A DNA stretch of 15,640 nt from Cyclostephanos tholiformis (GCA_036939975.1 JALLPB010001745.1:1-15640); one strand, 5' to 3'. Shown: positions 1 to 9,209, counted from the first letter of the stretch. The notes: generated by a model not told the origin, from the letters alone. Translations and numbers: made by a program.

Positions 1-148
1 AGCAGTAAGGAACGAGCAGGACCAAAACCAAAATTAGGCACAAAATTCAGCGAGCGAAAAAAAGTTTGGGCTATCTGTAAGCCTTGGCCTTACCAGGTGC
101 ACCGTATTAACAGCCGCTAATTAATTGGCAGATAACTCCCATCGCGTG

Positions 149-412
149 ATGGCCCCTTCAGAGATGATTGGCTGGGAGTGCGGTGCGTGTACCTTCACCA
201 ACCAAGACTGCATGCGCCAGGACTGTCAGATGTGCATGTCCGAGCGCCCCAAGCAATATGCCATCGTTGTGGGCGCTAGCGATAGCGAGTCTGCCTCAGC
301 CCGTACGACAACAGTTGATCGTGGTGAGCAGGCGCGTCTTGCCGCTACTAGCAGCGACGCGCCTGCTAGTGGTGGCACTTCTGCTGCTGGGGATGTCGCT
401 GATGTGTTTTAA
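149..412 (+). CDS. Mini NZF/RanBP2-type zinc-finger protein
   Basis: An 87-residue ORF starting at the ATG at 149; the reading frame is open a little further upstream but only with a TTG. Residues 9-29 show W9, C11, C14, N18, C26 and C29, the spacing of a RanBP2/NZF zinc finger (W-x-C-x2-C-x3-N-x7-C-x2-C), with one residue more than usual between Asn and the third Cys. The Thr15-Phe16 pair directly after the second Cys and Met28 between the last two Cys match the ubiquitin-contacting positions of Npl4-type NZF fingers, so ubiquitin binding is a reasonable inference. The rest (residues 30-87) is Ser/Ala/Thr-rich and looks disordered. It may be a complete tiny gene, a 5' exon of a larger one, or a fragment; no downstream exon could be joined convincingly. 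Confidence 0.45.
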   Translation: MAPSEMIGWECGACTFTNQDCMRQDCQMCMSERPKQYAIVVGASDSESASARTTTVDRGEQARLAATSSDAPASGGTSAAGDVADVF

Positions 413-981
413 TGGGGGGCTGTCATCATGTCCCCCCTCCTGATCATGTGGCACAGTGCACATTTGCTGAGTGGCTTGTCGGCACGCTCGTCAATGTTGT
501 TGGCACAAACGCCAACGACCGTGGTCGAGCGTGCTCCCGACACTCTTGCTGTGGCACACAGGTGATGGAAAGAGCGATGGTTGCGTTCTATGCGAGCGGC
601 TCGTGTTCGGCGAAGGCCGCAAGGAGGACGTCATCGCCGTTTATCTCTGCGAGCACGGCTTACTCACGTGTAAGGTGGGCAGTTTGCCCGTAGACTACCC
701 TCGCAGGAATCAATTCGGAAAGAGGCGCCAAGGATACCCTGCGTCAAAAAAAAATCAGAAAAAACATCGACGCAGGAACTATTAGAGCGAAAAAATTAGA
801 CAAAAATTTTCAAGATACCTATGGTACTCGCGCGAATCCATGTCACGGGCAGTTCGGCCCTCCGCGTGTTCTACGGTAAGAGGTGACAGGAAAAAACCTT
901 CGCACTTTGTCGAATACCTAATTGGTGGTGCATATGCCCCGTGGGATACAGTGTATAGTACAAAAGTTCCCCATCCACACG
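413..981. other. Unassigned stretch and 5' flank of mtnA
   Basis: No gene is resolved here. An open frame at 471-785 on the plus strand carries a Cys-containing segment (CVLCERLVFGEG and later LCEHGLLTCKVG), but it has no recognised domain and no support for its start. An 8-bp inverted repeat (CCTGCGTC 738-745, GACGCAGG 769-776) encloses an A-rich spacer. The last 150 bases must hold the promoter and 5' UTR of the isomerase gene; no clear TATA box was found. Confidence 0.4.
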
Positions 982-2288
982 ATGGCGGCCACAGCGGGAA
1001 ACAACCTCCGCTCGCTCATCTTCAAGGTAGACGACGACGGTAAGGCATCGCTCTCCGTCCTCGATCAGCTCCTCCTACCGCACGAAACGAGGTACGTTCC
1101 CATCGAAAACGTCGAGGATGCATGGAACGCGGTGAGTTTTCGTCGTTTCGTCGTCATAATATCGTCGATTGATCGAGCCATGCCTCCATCCTCCATCCCC
1201 CCCCCCCCCCGCCCTCCTCATCGTTGATCATTCATATGTAATCGAATCACGATGTGAAATATCTCGTCCCCCGAATAAAGATCCGCTCCATGCGCATCCG
1301 AGGCGCCCCGCTCATCGCCATCGTGGCGGTGCTCGGTCTCGCGGTCGACCTGACCGCCAACGATACGACGATTCGTGACCTCGCCGAACTCTCCTCGAAG
1401 GACACGTCATCCCACGTCGCCACTCGGGATTATGTATACGAAAAGATGACGTACCTGACGACGTCGCGTCCCACCGCCGTGAATGTATCCAACGCCATGG
1501 AGGAACTGAGGGTCATCGTGGATGGGGTGGTGGCGGCGGGTGGGGTCGGGGAGCCGTATTCGACGTCGACGATCGTCCATGCCATCGTCGATCACGGCAA
1601 GTACATGCTCGAGCGCGACGTATCCGACAACATGGCCATCGGATCGCACGGCGCGAACGATCTGCTGTCTCGACATACCCACCCCGACGGCGTCCGACTG
1701 GTCACCATATGCAACACCGGCTCGTTGGCGACGGCGGGATGGGGCACGGCATTGGGCGTGGCGAGGGAATTGCACCGTCGTCATAAATTGCGCCACATCG
1801 CGTGTCTCGAGACTCGTCCGTACAATCAGGGATCCCGCCTGACGGCGTACGAGATACGGGCGGAGGGGATGGACGGTACCCTGATATGCGATTCGATGGC
1901 GGCGTTCTACCTCAGGACTAGGGGCGCCGATGCCTGTATCGTGGGCGCCGATCGCGTGTGCGCGAACGGCGATACCGCGAACAAGATCGGCACGTACGCC
2001 CTATCGATCGTATCGAGGGAATTGGGCGTCGAATTCTTCGTCGCCAGTCCGTTCACGACGTTGGACGTCAACCTACCGTGCGGGGACATGATCGAGATCG
2101 AGGAACGTCCGCCGGGGGAGATGATCGGTAGCTCGTGCGCTCCCGTGGACATGTCGTGCTGGAATCCGGGATTCGACGTCACGCCCGCGGAATACATAAC
2201 GGGAATCATCACCGAGAAGGGCGTGTTGAAGAAGTCGCCGGATGGGACGTTCGACGTTGTTGGATTCGTGAGGCAACACTCATCTTGA
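982..2288 (+). CDS. mtnA: Methylthioribose-1-phosphate isomerase (two exons)
   Basis: Isomerises 5-methylthioribose 1-phosphate to 5-methylthioribulose 1-phosphate in the cytosolic methionine salvage pathway. Coding sequence is join(982..1131,1281..2288), 385 aa, close to the usual family length. Exon 1 gives the N-terminal segment with [16 protein letters not shown] and EDAWNA; the 149-bp phase-0 intron (GTGAGT ... AAG) joins it to [14 protein letters not shown], the typical MtnA junction. [16 protein letters not shown] contains the catalytic Cys194, and [20 protein letters not shown] contains the catalytic Asp274; their 80-residue spacing equals that of the bacterial enzyme (Cys160/Asp240). 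The C-terminal [19 protein letters not shown] is also characteristic. The related eIF2B alpha/beta/delta subunits lack these two catalytic residues, so that alternative is unlikely. The intron holds a run of 14 C (1197-1210). The start is the ATG at 982, which gives the expected N-terminus. Confidence 0.95.
1132..1280 (+). other. Intron of mtnA
   Basis: Phase-0 GT-AG intron of 149 bp with donor GTGAGT and acceptor AAAG. It has in-frame stops and a 14-C run, and removing it restores a continuous MtnA protein. Confidence 0.9.
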
Positions 2289-2699
2289 GAAAGGGGCGGG
2301 GAAGCCGGGGGTATGGGTTTTCGCGAGGGACACGTATGTGTATGCTACTCGTTCATTCTGGGGTGTTGTACAAGTTCATGTTTAACAGTTGCGGATAAAT
2401 TACAAACACCTTGGTTGATGCACGTATTGTTGAAGTCTATCAATTTTTTTTACATAGGTTCGATCAAGTGACTTTATTCTATCCAAGCAGTCACATAAAG
2501 ACAGTGGAGTGTATCAATATCACCCCAAAATCGAAGGCACAAGAGATAGAGAGTTATTGGCAACCTGGCGGTCTGGATGGGACCGCCTGAGAGATCAAAA
2601 TGTTTATTCGATGGGGTTTTCGGTGATAGGAGGCCTAACGAATAGCGACTTTTAGCGAGATTTCATTCTTTTTTTTTCGCCTAAATCCACACAAAAATA
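2289..2699. other. Intergenic region between mtnA and the ApaG-domain gene
   Basis: A low-GC spacer of about 410 bp between two genes in the same direction. It must contain the mtnA 3' end and the promoter of the next gene. No open frame of interest was seen. The only clear structure is a perfect hairpin at 2567-2587 (7-bp stem, 7-nt loop). Confidence 0.6.
2567..2587. repeat. Short perfect inverted repeat
   Basis: GGCGGTC (2567-2573) and GACCGCC (2581-2587) form a 7-bp GC-rich stem around the loop TGGATGG. No poly-T follows. Its function is unknown; it could lie in the mtnA 3' UTR or in the next promoter. Confidence 0.6.
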
Positions 2700-5016
2700 A
2701 TGAGCAGTCCCACAAAAAAAATATTACTACCTATCGTACCTCTAGTATGTTGGTCCCCATCACCACCCCACTACAGTGGCAAAACAGTCGCCGAGTCTGT
2801 GATTTTGATGATACATGGTATGGTAGCAGTATTTGGCGGTCAACACTCTTTCGTCTTCCTCCCCATAATCGTCGTCGTTCCGAATATTATCATCCAAGCA
2901 CCCGTTCTTCGACAGATTATGACGACGATGACGACGATGACGACGATCCCACGTCGCGCCGCATCGTCATTCCCGGCCAACCCCATCCATCGTCACCGCC
3001 TCCACCCGCGGATACGGTGGTATCATCGGCGTCGGCTTCCGTGGATGCAAATGCCGATGTCCTCCTTCGTGGGCTCCCGCGGGGAGTCCGATCTCCTTCG
3101 CCTGCTACCCGGTCCGACGCCGTCGTTTACCGCACGTCGTCCGCCGTCGTTTACGGGGCGCGATGGCATCGTTACGTCTCCGTTCGCGACGGACGGCGGA
3201 GGACGAACGTTCGTCGCCGCCGCCGCCGCCTCCGTCGTCGTCGACGACGACGCGACGAATCCGACGACGTCGGCGCGATACGACACGCTGTCCCGTCGAT
3301 TGTATCGCGTGTTGATGAGATCGTGCCGAGCGCGGGTCGACGATAACGACGGCCGCGGCGCGGTCGGCGGGGACGACGTCCTCCCGCGCTTTCGCGGGTC
3401 GTCCTTGATATTGCTGCAGCCACCGATGGACCCGCGGCGGTACGGCTTCGCGAAGATCGTATCGGCCCGACGGGGCGACGATTTCTCCGGTTGCGGGAGG
3501 GGATTGAGGCGGTCGATTCCATCGTCGAAGTCGTCGTCGTCTACGGATTCGGCGTACTACAATCCGGCCGTGGCGAATATGACCGACGAGGATGTGGGCA
3601 TGGCGATGGAGGTACTGCGATTCGCGCACGCCTCCATGGGTGGCGATCCGGACGATGATTTGGTGGATTATTACCTCGGTAGGTCGGACCTCGACGATAT
3701 CGACGGCGTGAACGACAATCCTAGGAAGCGCGATGGCGATGATGTCGATGACGACATTGATAACCGCGACGGCGGCGTCGACGGGGGTGTCGTTCCTCCC
3801 GCATCGGCGTGTCGACACAGCGAGGGTCACTACACCCGATTCCTCGACGTGGATCCGGAAAGGGGCGAGGGGGTTGCCGACGACGACGTCGGAGGAAATA
3901 ATCACGATCGAGGCGCGACCGACGCCGAATGGAACGACGACGACGACGACGAACGGGACCGAGACGAGGACGAGTCGGTCCTGGTCACCGCCGACGACCT
4001 GCGTAACGCGATCCGACTCGCCTTCCGCGCCCCCCTCGTTCCACCATCGTCGTCGAACGACGGGGGGGGGGCGCGAGAGGCGTCGCCATCGACGGTCGTC
4101 GCGAGGCGTCATCGGGATGCCATCGACGCATGCTCGTTGCTATGCGAGCAATTCAAATTGTGGCAAGGCAAGAGCAGCGTATCGATCGATATCGAACGGG
4201 GCGTACGCGTCGTGACCACGAGCGCGCTAATGTCGAGGCCCGCCGTCACCGTCACGAGCGCGTCCACTTACAGATTCGCGTATCGCATACGAGTGGAGAA
4301 CATACTCGACATCGTTCAAAATATCGATGATACGAAGGAGGGGGGGGGGGGGATGGGGGGAAAGCGACGAGGCGACGATGAAAGCGTCTCGTCGATCATC
4401 GAGCATAAAAGAGCGGTACAGTTGCTCGGGAGGACGTGGGTCATATCCGAACGCGAGCCGAGGCGTGAAACCACCTCCTCGAAGTTAAAACGTCTGTTGG
4501 AAGAAGGAGTATCGGAAGAGGGGGTGTATAACGGGCGTGGGGGGGAACTGAAGGTTGTGCAGACTGTGAATGAGCCTAGGACTGGCGCAGGTAAGTTTTT
4601 GGGTTGGGGTAAGCTTTTTCCACCTATCAAATTGAATGCGCGTAAGTCACTAATCATCGTGTTGGGTATCATGATGATTTATCTGCAGTTGGGCATTTGC
4701 CTGTGATTTGTCCAGGAGAGGTAGGTTCCCAAGAATCGTTTCTTTTTTTAATTTATTGTAATTCTTGGCAGCATGTTTCATTCTTGTCTCCCGCACGGAC
4801 TACTAGGTATTTGAATACATGAGTGGGTGCGACCTGTCAACACCGACGGGATCGATGGAGGGATGTTTCCACATGGCCTCGGTGGAGCAAACTACCGAAA
4901 GTGCCCAGGTTGGTGATCCGGTGGAGGCATTGCTTTGGAAATCGAATGACGAGCGAAAATTTGAGGTTACCGTCGCACCGTTCGGATTGGCGGCTGACGA
5001 GGATTTACACAGATGA
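2700..5016 (+). CDS. ApaG (DUF525) domain protein with long N-terminal extension (three exons)
   Basis: Coding sequence join(2700..4590,4689..4720,4807..5016), 710 aa. The ApaG domain, an immunoglobulin/FN3-like fold found in bacterial ApaG and in eukaryotic FBXO3, SKIP16 and POLDIP2, runs from about residue 494 to 700: SIDIERGVRVVTTS, YRFAYRIRVEN, then RAVQLLGRTWVISE after a Gly-rich insert. The end of the domain is recovered only by splicing: TGAVGHLPVICPGEVFEYMS and GSMEGCFHMA span all three exons. Upstream lie LYRVLMR (residues 201-207), LLQPPMDPRRYG (about 238-249) and long Asp-rich linkers. No F-box was seen. The molecular role of eukaryotic ApaG domains outside the known fusions is unclear. 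The start is uncertain: ATG 2700 is the first, but sequence composition changes near 2900 and ATG 2919 (start of an MTT repeat) is an alternative. The gene is tail-to-tail with the transporter, 155 bp apart. Confidence 0.85.
2919..2947 (+). repeat. ATGACGACG tandem repeat
   Basis: Three copies of a 9-bp unit plus a partial one, coding for repeated Met-Thr-Thr in the frame of the ApaG-domain gene and for poly-Asp in another frame. It offers several alternative start codons for that gene. Confidence 0.7.
4591..4688 (+). other. Intron 1 of the ApaG-domain gene
   Basis: 98-bp GT-AG intron with donor CAG/GTAAGT and acceptor CTGCAG. It is phase 1, splitting the Val codon before GHLPV. The frame stays open through it to the stop at 4706, but reading through loses the conserved ApaG C-terminal half. 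Confidence 0.88.
4721..4806 (+). other. Intron 2 of the ApaG-domain gene
   Basis: 86-bp GT-AG intron with donor GAG/GTAGGT, a T-rich middle and acceptor ACTAG. It is phase 0 and joins CPGE to VFEYMSGC, a conserved ApaG segment. Confidence 0.88.
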
Positions 5017-5171
5017 ATACCTTAAAAGTTGATAGATTTAACAAGTGCAGAAATATTGGATCACAGCTGACCTTGGTACCAGGCGTGTACGATAGATCTT
5101 GTATGCGTTAAACCATATGTGTATATAAACAGGATTCATCATCTCGGCACGTTTTGTAAATCCCACCTGCT

Positions 5172-7079
5172 CTATCTGCTTCTCAAAATTGATACCATAC
5201 CTGAAATGAACGCGATCACACCAAACATGACAAATGCTATTGCAACTGCAAAATCGGTAAGAGTTTGTTTCTCATCCTGGGGGTCGTCCTCCTCTATACA
5301 GTCAGCGGAAACCATTTCATGAATTTCACCCTCGGCATGTTCCGACCCCACAGATCCATAACTTTTGCTCGAGCTTTTGCGTGTCATACTTGTCAAACCA
5401 AGCTCGTCTGGAAACCTCTCGTTTTCCGATTCACAGTCTTCATCAGTATTGTCAATTGATCTCCTCTGTCTTTGTTTTTTTATGATATCATTTTTATGTC
5501 TCACCCTACCAAGGCGACTTAGTGCCGGCGTCATCATTTCCTTTTTTGCGCGGTGAAAGGATAGTCCACGTTTCCCCATTACTGCAAGTTTGCACCATAC
5601 CGGCATAAGGAATAAGTACCACAACAAATGATTACCAAAGCTACGATTGTCATTTGGACCGACTGTGATCCATCTACTCTCCACAAGGTCAAGGAATTCT
5701 TGACCATGAACCCCAATGAACAAAAATCCAGGGCCGATGTATGTCAATGTAGAGGCTTTTTTTTCGTCCGTTCATTGTTTTTTCGTTGATAGTTGTAATT
5801 GTTTGTTCGGGATAGGCGACGAAAATGATAATCAACGAAGACCTGATACGTATGGAAGCAGTAGAAGAGGACGATTTAATAAAAAAATTAACTCACCCGC
5901 AACTGTCCCTGTCAACGCAAGAACTATTCCTACATCATCACAACGTAGGGCGGGAATTAAAACACCTAAATAGAGCGCGATTGTGGTTATAACTCGCCTA
6001 TCAAATCGATCAAGCACCGTGTGATCATCCCCCTCATGAGCATCTCTCCCTTCGAACAAATTAGTCATTACCACATGCCGACAAACAAAGGACTCCAGTG
6101 GATAAACAAAGAACATTGTGCCGCAAAGGAAACAACGGGCAATGTTGGCTGCTTTAGCAGCAGTAAGTTCTTTCGGACTACTCTCTTCTATCGGCATCGC
6201 AAAGTTCTTGAGAATGTTACCGGCTGTTTCCTCGAGATATCCAACATAACCGGAAGTGCCCATTATAATGGACAAAATAGTACAGAATCCTAATGCTGAC
6301 CGAGAGGCTGCGCTCCATCTTACCCGGGTAGGATTCTCCAGGGATCCAGCAATTATCAACGCAGAATGATGGCATGAAAAAGCAAAGGAAATAATACCTA
6401 GTCCAATAAAACATGTCCCTGGTCGAACTGTGGATTGTGAGAGAATTGAAGTGAAACCTCCAGCATTTGAAATGGATTCTGATGTTGGAGAATACATGGC
6501 TATGATCCCGACTAAACCAATGTTGAGGAGGACGCTAAAACGTGACGTCTTGGCTAAATCTGCCATGTCACGTTGCAGAGAGAGAGGGAGCATCACACCC
6601 AAGCTCGAGATAATCAAACAGATGGATCCGTCGTAGCCCAACAATTGTCCCAATGTGTCCTTTACCAACATGAGGTATGAAAGCATCGGTCCCGCGGACA
6701 TGCAAAACATCATCGCGTTACAGCTCACCCACCCGACATTTCCGAAAACGCCCTCAGCTAGAAGTTCATATGACGCAACGTCGACGTGCTTGGCCAATTC
6801 CACCAGGAGGCATAACGATTTGCTCCCAAGAGCGCCGGAGAGAACGAGGAGGAACCAGCCGGCCAAGAGACCAGTTTCCCTCATGGCGTAGGGTATTCCT
6901 ATTATCCCAGCTCCTACTATGGCAGTGATTAGGTTTGCAGTGCATCCTAACAAGGTAGACTTGTGTTCTGGCTCGACTGCCTTTTCCGCGTGCGAACTTT
7001 CAAAATCACTTCTCGCTAAAAACGAGAGAGAGCGTCGCGGTGCGAGGAATGGACTCTTTGGAGGATGTTGTGGTGCCAT
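5172..7079 (-). CDS. Amino acid transporter, SLC38/AAAP family (two exons)
   Basis: Coding sequence complement(join(5172..5755,5897..7079)), 588 aa. It is a polytopic membrane protein of the amino acid/auxin permease family, closest in feel to animal SLC38 (SNAT) transporters, which move neutral amino acids. About 45 N-terminal cytosolic residues precede the signature TAIVGAGIIGIPYAM (52-66) in the first helix. Further hydrophobic helices follow up to DVGIVLALTGTVA. A 141-bp phase-1 intron (GTGAGT ... AAAG) then joins ASTLTYIGPGFLFIGVHG, the conserved helix that completes the family core. A hydrophilic Ser/Glu/Arg-rich stretch of roughly 105 residues (about 455-560) separates this from the last helix (about 561-585), longer than expected for the family. 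The first ATG is at 7079; an upstream in-frame TTG was not used. A TATA-like sequence lies about 45 bp upstream. Substrate and ion coupling cannot be read from the sequence. Confidence 0.9.
5756..5896 (-). other. Intron of the SLC38-like transporter gene
   Basis: 141-bp phase-1 intron on the minus strand with donor GCG-G/GTGAGT at 5896 and acceptor AAAAG ending at 5756, preceded by an A-rich run. Removing it joins two halves of a conserved transmembrane segment. Confidence 0.87.
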
Positions 7080-7118
7080 ACCGATCAAATCAACGCTTTA
7101 GCATCGCCGCACTTGTCC

Positions 7119-7137
7119 CGTCTACATATATAAAATG
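7119..7137 (-). promoter_or_regulatory. TATA-like element upstream of the transporter gene
   Basis: On the minus strand TTTTATATATGTAG lies about 45-55 bp before the transporter ATG at 7079. That fits a TATA box with a very short 5' UTR. This is motif evidence only. Confidence 0.35.
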
Positions 7138-7293
7138 TCTTTGACGCAATCTCTCTAGTTTTGGCATGCCATTACTGTCGGGGTCTGAACTCGGTTTTTT
7201 GTGTTCGCGTTTAGAACGGAGGGAGGACTTTGAGCTGTCTGAATATGTAGTAATTCCTCTTTACGAGCAGTAGATACGATCATGATGTTTATT

Positions 7294-7327
7294 TCCGTCA
7301 ACTATGCGTGCCATAGTAATTGACGGA
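7294..7327. repeat. Two-part hairpin
   Basis: TCCGTCAA (7294-7301) pairs with TTGACGGA (7320-7327), and inside it CTATG (7302-7306) pairs with CATAG (7312-7316) around the loop CGTGC. A 3-nt bulge separates the two stems. Function unknown. Confidence 0.55.
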
Positions 7328-7477
7328 GACATCTATGCTTTAAGACGACCTTCTTGCCACATCAACTGTTCCCCCCCCTCATAAGAAAAATTTAGTGGTA
7401 CCGCCGTTGCCGGAAAGAATAGCTGTTGATAGCGCGTCCCCCCTCACCATTAATCCCCACTTAGGTTCCCTTGGATT

Positions 7478-7563
7478 CTTAATAAATTATCTTTCAACAT
7501 GAATACTTGATAGGCTGATGAATCATACTTAATAAATAATCTTTCAACATGAATACTTGATAG
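7478..7563. repeat. Pair of 36-bp direct repeats, 50-bp period
   Basis: Units at 7478-7513 and 7528-7563 begin CTTAATAAA and end GAATACTTGATAG and differ at one base. They are separated by 14 unrelated bases. They lie 60-150 bp beyond the stop codon of the capping-protein gene, so they may fall in its 3' UTR or terminator region. Confidence 0.8.
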
Positions 7564-7625
7564 ACTTCTGTTGTGCATTTGCTACTTGACTTCTTTTGGC
7601 ATCTATCGAATGTCGATCAAATACA

Positions 7626-8634
7626 TCAAGTTGTTAAATTAGCCTTCCTACTCAATGCCATTGCGAGCACCGCCTCGTTTAGCATCCTGGTATGTTCTTT
7701 TCCCTGCGTCAGCTCCTCAGATTTCTTTCTCATTGTTTCAACGATACTCTTCGTCTTTTGGATGTACAGGCTGTCCAACTCCGATCTCATATTGCATTCA
7801 ACGTCCTCGACAAACTTACCAATGTTTACAATGTGACCGCTATCGTCGTTTCCGAGTTTGCACTCGCGAACGTTGTGCCGACTTATTGATCCGGATACGT
7901 TAGTGGACCGCGAACGCACGTGAGGGTTCGCCTCATCGTCATTTGGTGTTATAGAAAGCAATAGAGTAGAAGTCAGATCATACAAACATGCCCTCCCCTT
8001 TCTCATCGTCACATCGACGACATGTATGCTATTCCAATAATTGTGGTCATCTATTTTGTTCCTTATAAGGACGGAGCCGACAAAGTCTGTTCCCGAAGTC
8101 TTATTTCCGTCCTTCTCCCACAGGTAGACAGAAGCGACAGACGTCGACTTTCCATAGTACAATTCGCGATAGTGGTCGAATAACTCATTTGCGTGGAGTT
8201 CAAGCTTGCGTAGACGTTCGGGGGGGCGGAAACCATCGTCCAATGGTGGGAAATAGGTATTGGACCAGGGAGAGCGGTATGAATCGCCGTCCCGATTGTG
8301 CTCGCAGATTATGAACTGACGACCATCGGCCCCGCCATCTTCCATCACCTTCAACGGCACGTCCACGCGCTGATACAACTCATCGACGATGTCATCATTG
8401 GCCAGTAGCTTGGCCAGATCCGATAGATGCTATCGAAAATTAGGCACATTTCGATGGATTTGCAGATTCAAGTGTGAGAACATCATATGGAGAAGTTCCG
8501 ATTTGTGTTGTCGGTGTCAGGACGACGAATAAAGAATTAGTCCGGCTCACCTTCTCGGCATCCCTCGTATTCGTCCTTCTCAGGATGTCGAGGCACGGCT
8601 TAATCGCTGCGGCCGATGATGATGGTGAAGACAT
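7626..8634 (-). CDS. F-actin capping protein subunit beta (two exons)
   Basis: Beta subunit of the CapZ heterodimer, which caps actin filament barbed ends in the cytoplasm together with an alpha subunit not present here. Coding sequence complement(join(7626..8429,8551..8634)), 295 aa, slightly longer than animal CapZ beta (about 272-277). Exon 1 encodes 28 residues ending LDILRRTNTRDAEK; the 121-bp phase-0 intron (GTGAGC ... ATAG) joins it to HLSDLAKLL, reproducing the conserved helix at the protein's N-terminus. NRDGDSYRSPWSN (residues 73-85), the family hallmark, is intact, followed by LRKLELHANELFDHYRELYY, SVYLWEKDG, WNSIHVVDV and, near the C-terminus, HIVNIGKFVEDVE and a final helix LNEAVLAMALSRK that corresponds to the actin-binding tentacle. 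The ATG at 8634 is the only in-frame Met upstream of the conserved part. Confidence 0.95.
8430..8550 (-). other. Intron of the capping protein beta gene
   Basis: 121-bp phase-0 intron on the minus strand, donor AAG/GTGAGC at 8550, acceptor ATAG ending at 8430. An in-frame TAG overlaps the acceptor, so exon 2 cannot be extended upstream without splicing. Confidence 0.88.
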
Positions 8635-8827
8635 GAGCGCCACGGCGTGGAACGCAAGGGGGTGTCGAGTTTGTTGGTATCGTGTCAACGAGGAGGTGAC
8701 CACGTTCCGAATCGCCACAGACGTGAGGTTGTTGTGAGCAGTTGATGAAAAAATTCCCACTTATTTTTGTAAGATATGAGGAGAGTGTGTCCTTTCCACA
8801 CAGGCATCGGTTTTTAGGTAGGTAGTA

Positions 8828-8850
8828 CCAGTCTAAGGCGTAATTTGGGA
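8828..8850 (+). repeat. Left terminal inverted repeat
   Basis: Identical to the reverse complement of 12452-12474 over 23 bases; adding the flanking TA makes 25. It is followed by sequence unlike the inner part of the right end, which instead reappears at 9015. Confidence 0.9.
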
Positions 8851-9014
8851 TGAAGTGGCCATAACTTTTGCAAAAATGGTGTTATGACCACCATTCCAAG
8901 TGCAAACCTGCTCCTCTATGCTTAACTAGAACACCCCTAACAGGATTCTGGATGGCGTCGATTGGAAGGGGACCCCTGGTGCATTTCCCCACATATTTTG
9001 CACTTGCCAAATTA

Positions 9015-9044
9015 GGCCTAATTTGGGACGATTAATTCCTACGT
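9015..9044 (+). repeat. Second, internal TIR-like copy at the left end
   Basis: GGCCTAATTTGGGA (9015-9028) repeats 8837-8850 with one mismatch, and what follows (CGATT, six bases, TACGTA) matches the inner flank of the right end (reverse complement of about 12435-12465). So the right end is matched by two pieces on the left, 178 bp apart. Confidence 0.75.
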
Positions 9045-9209
9045 AGCTTCTGGTACATTTTTTTTTAGCTTTCTGTCCTTAATGCGTAAAACCATGGCAA
9101 CTGCCGAAACGAAAGTGATACCATGACTAATAAAGGCTATGAATTGATACTGATGATATCTAACTTTAATATAAACATGGGGAAAAGCCTCCTAGACTCA
9201 AAAACCCCA

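Larger units (their letters stand above)
7138..7625. other. Spacer between the transporter and capping protein genes
   Basis: About 490 bp lie between the upstream side of the transporter and the 3' end of the capping-protein gene, both on the minus strand. No gene is seen. It holds a two-part hairpin (7294-7327) and two near-identical 36-bp direct repeats (7478-7513 and 7528-7563), described separately. Confidence 0.6.

Noticed and set aside
1407..1796. 129-aa frame antisense to mtnA
   Set aside because: Lies opposite conserved isomerase motifs; composition is that of a shadow frame.
2747..3346. 199-aa frame with poly-Asp overlapping the start of the ApaG-domain gene
   Set aside because: Another frame of the same repeat-rich exon; only the 2700 frame connects in phase to the ApaG domain.
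3105..4112. 335-aa open frame antisense to the ApaG-domain gene
   Set aside because: It arises because the GAC/GTC-rich coding strand leaves few stops on the opposite strand; it is Arg/Val-rich low complexity with no domain, and the plus strand is clearly coding.
7478..7563. CRISPR-like repeat-spacer array
   Set aside because: Only two units, a eukaryotic context and no further repeats.
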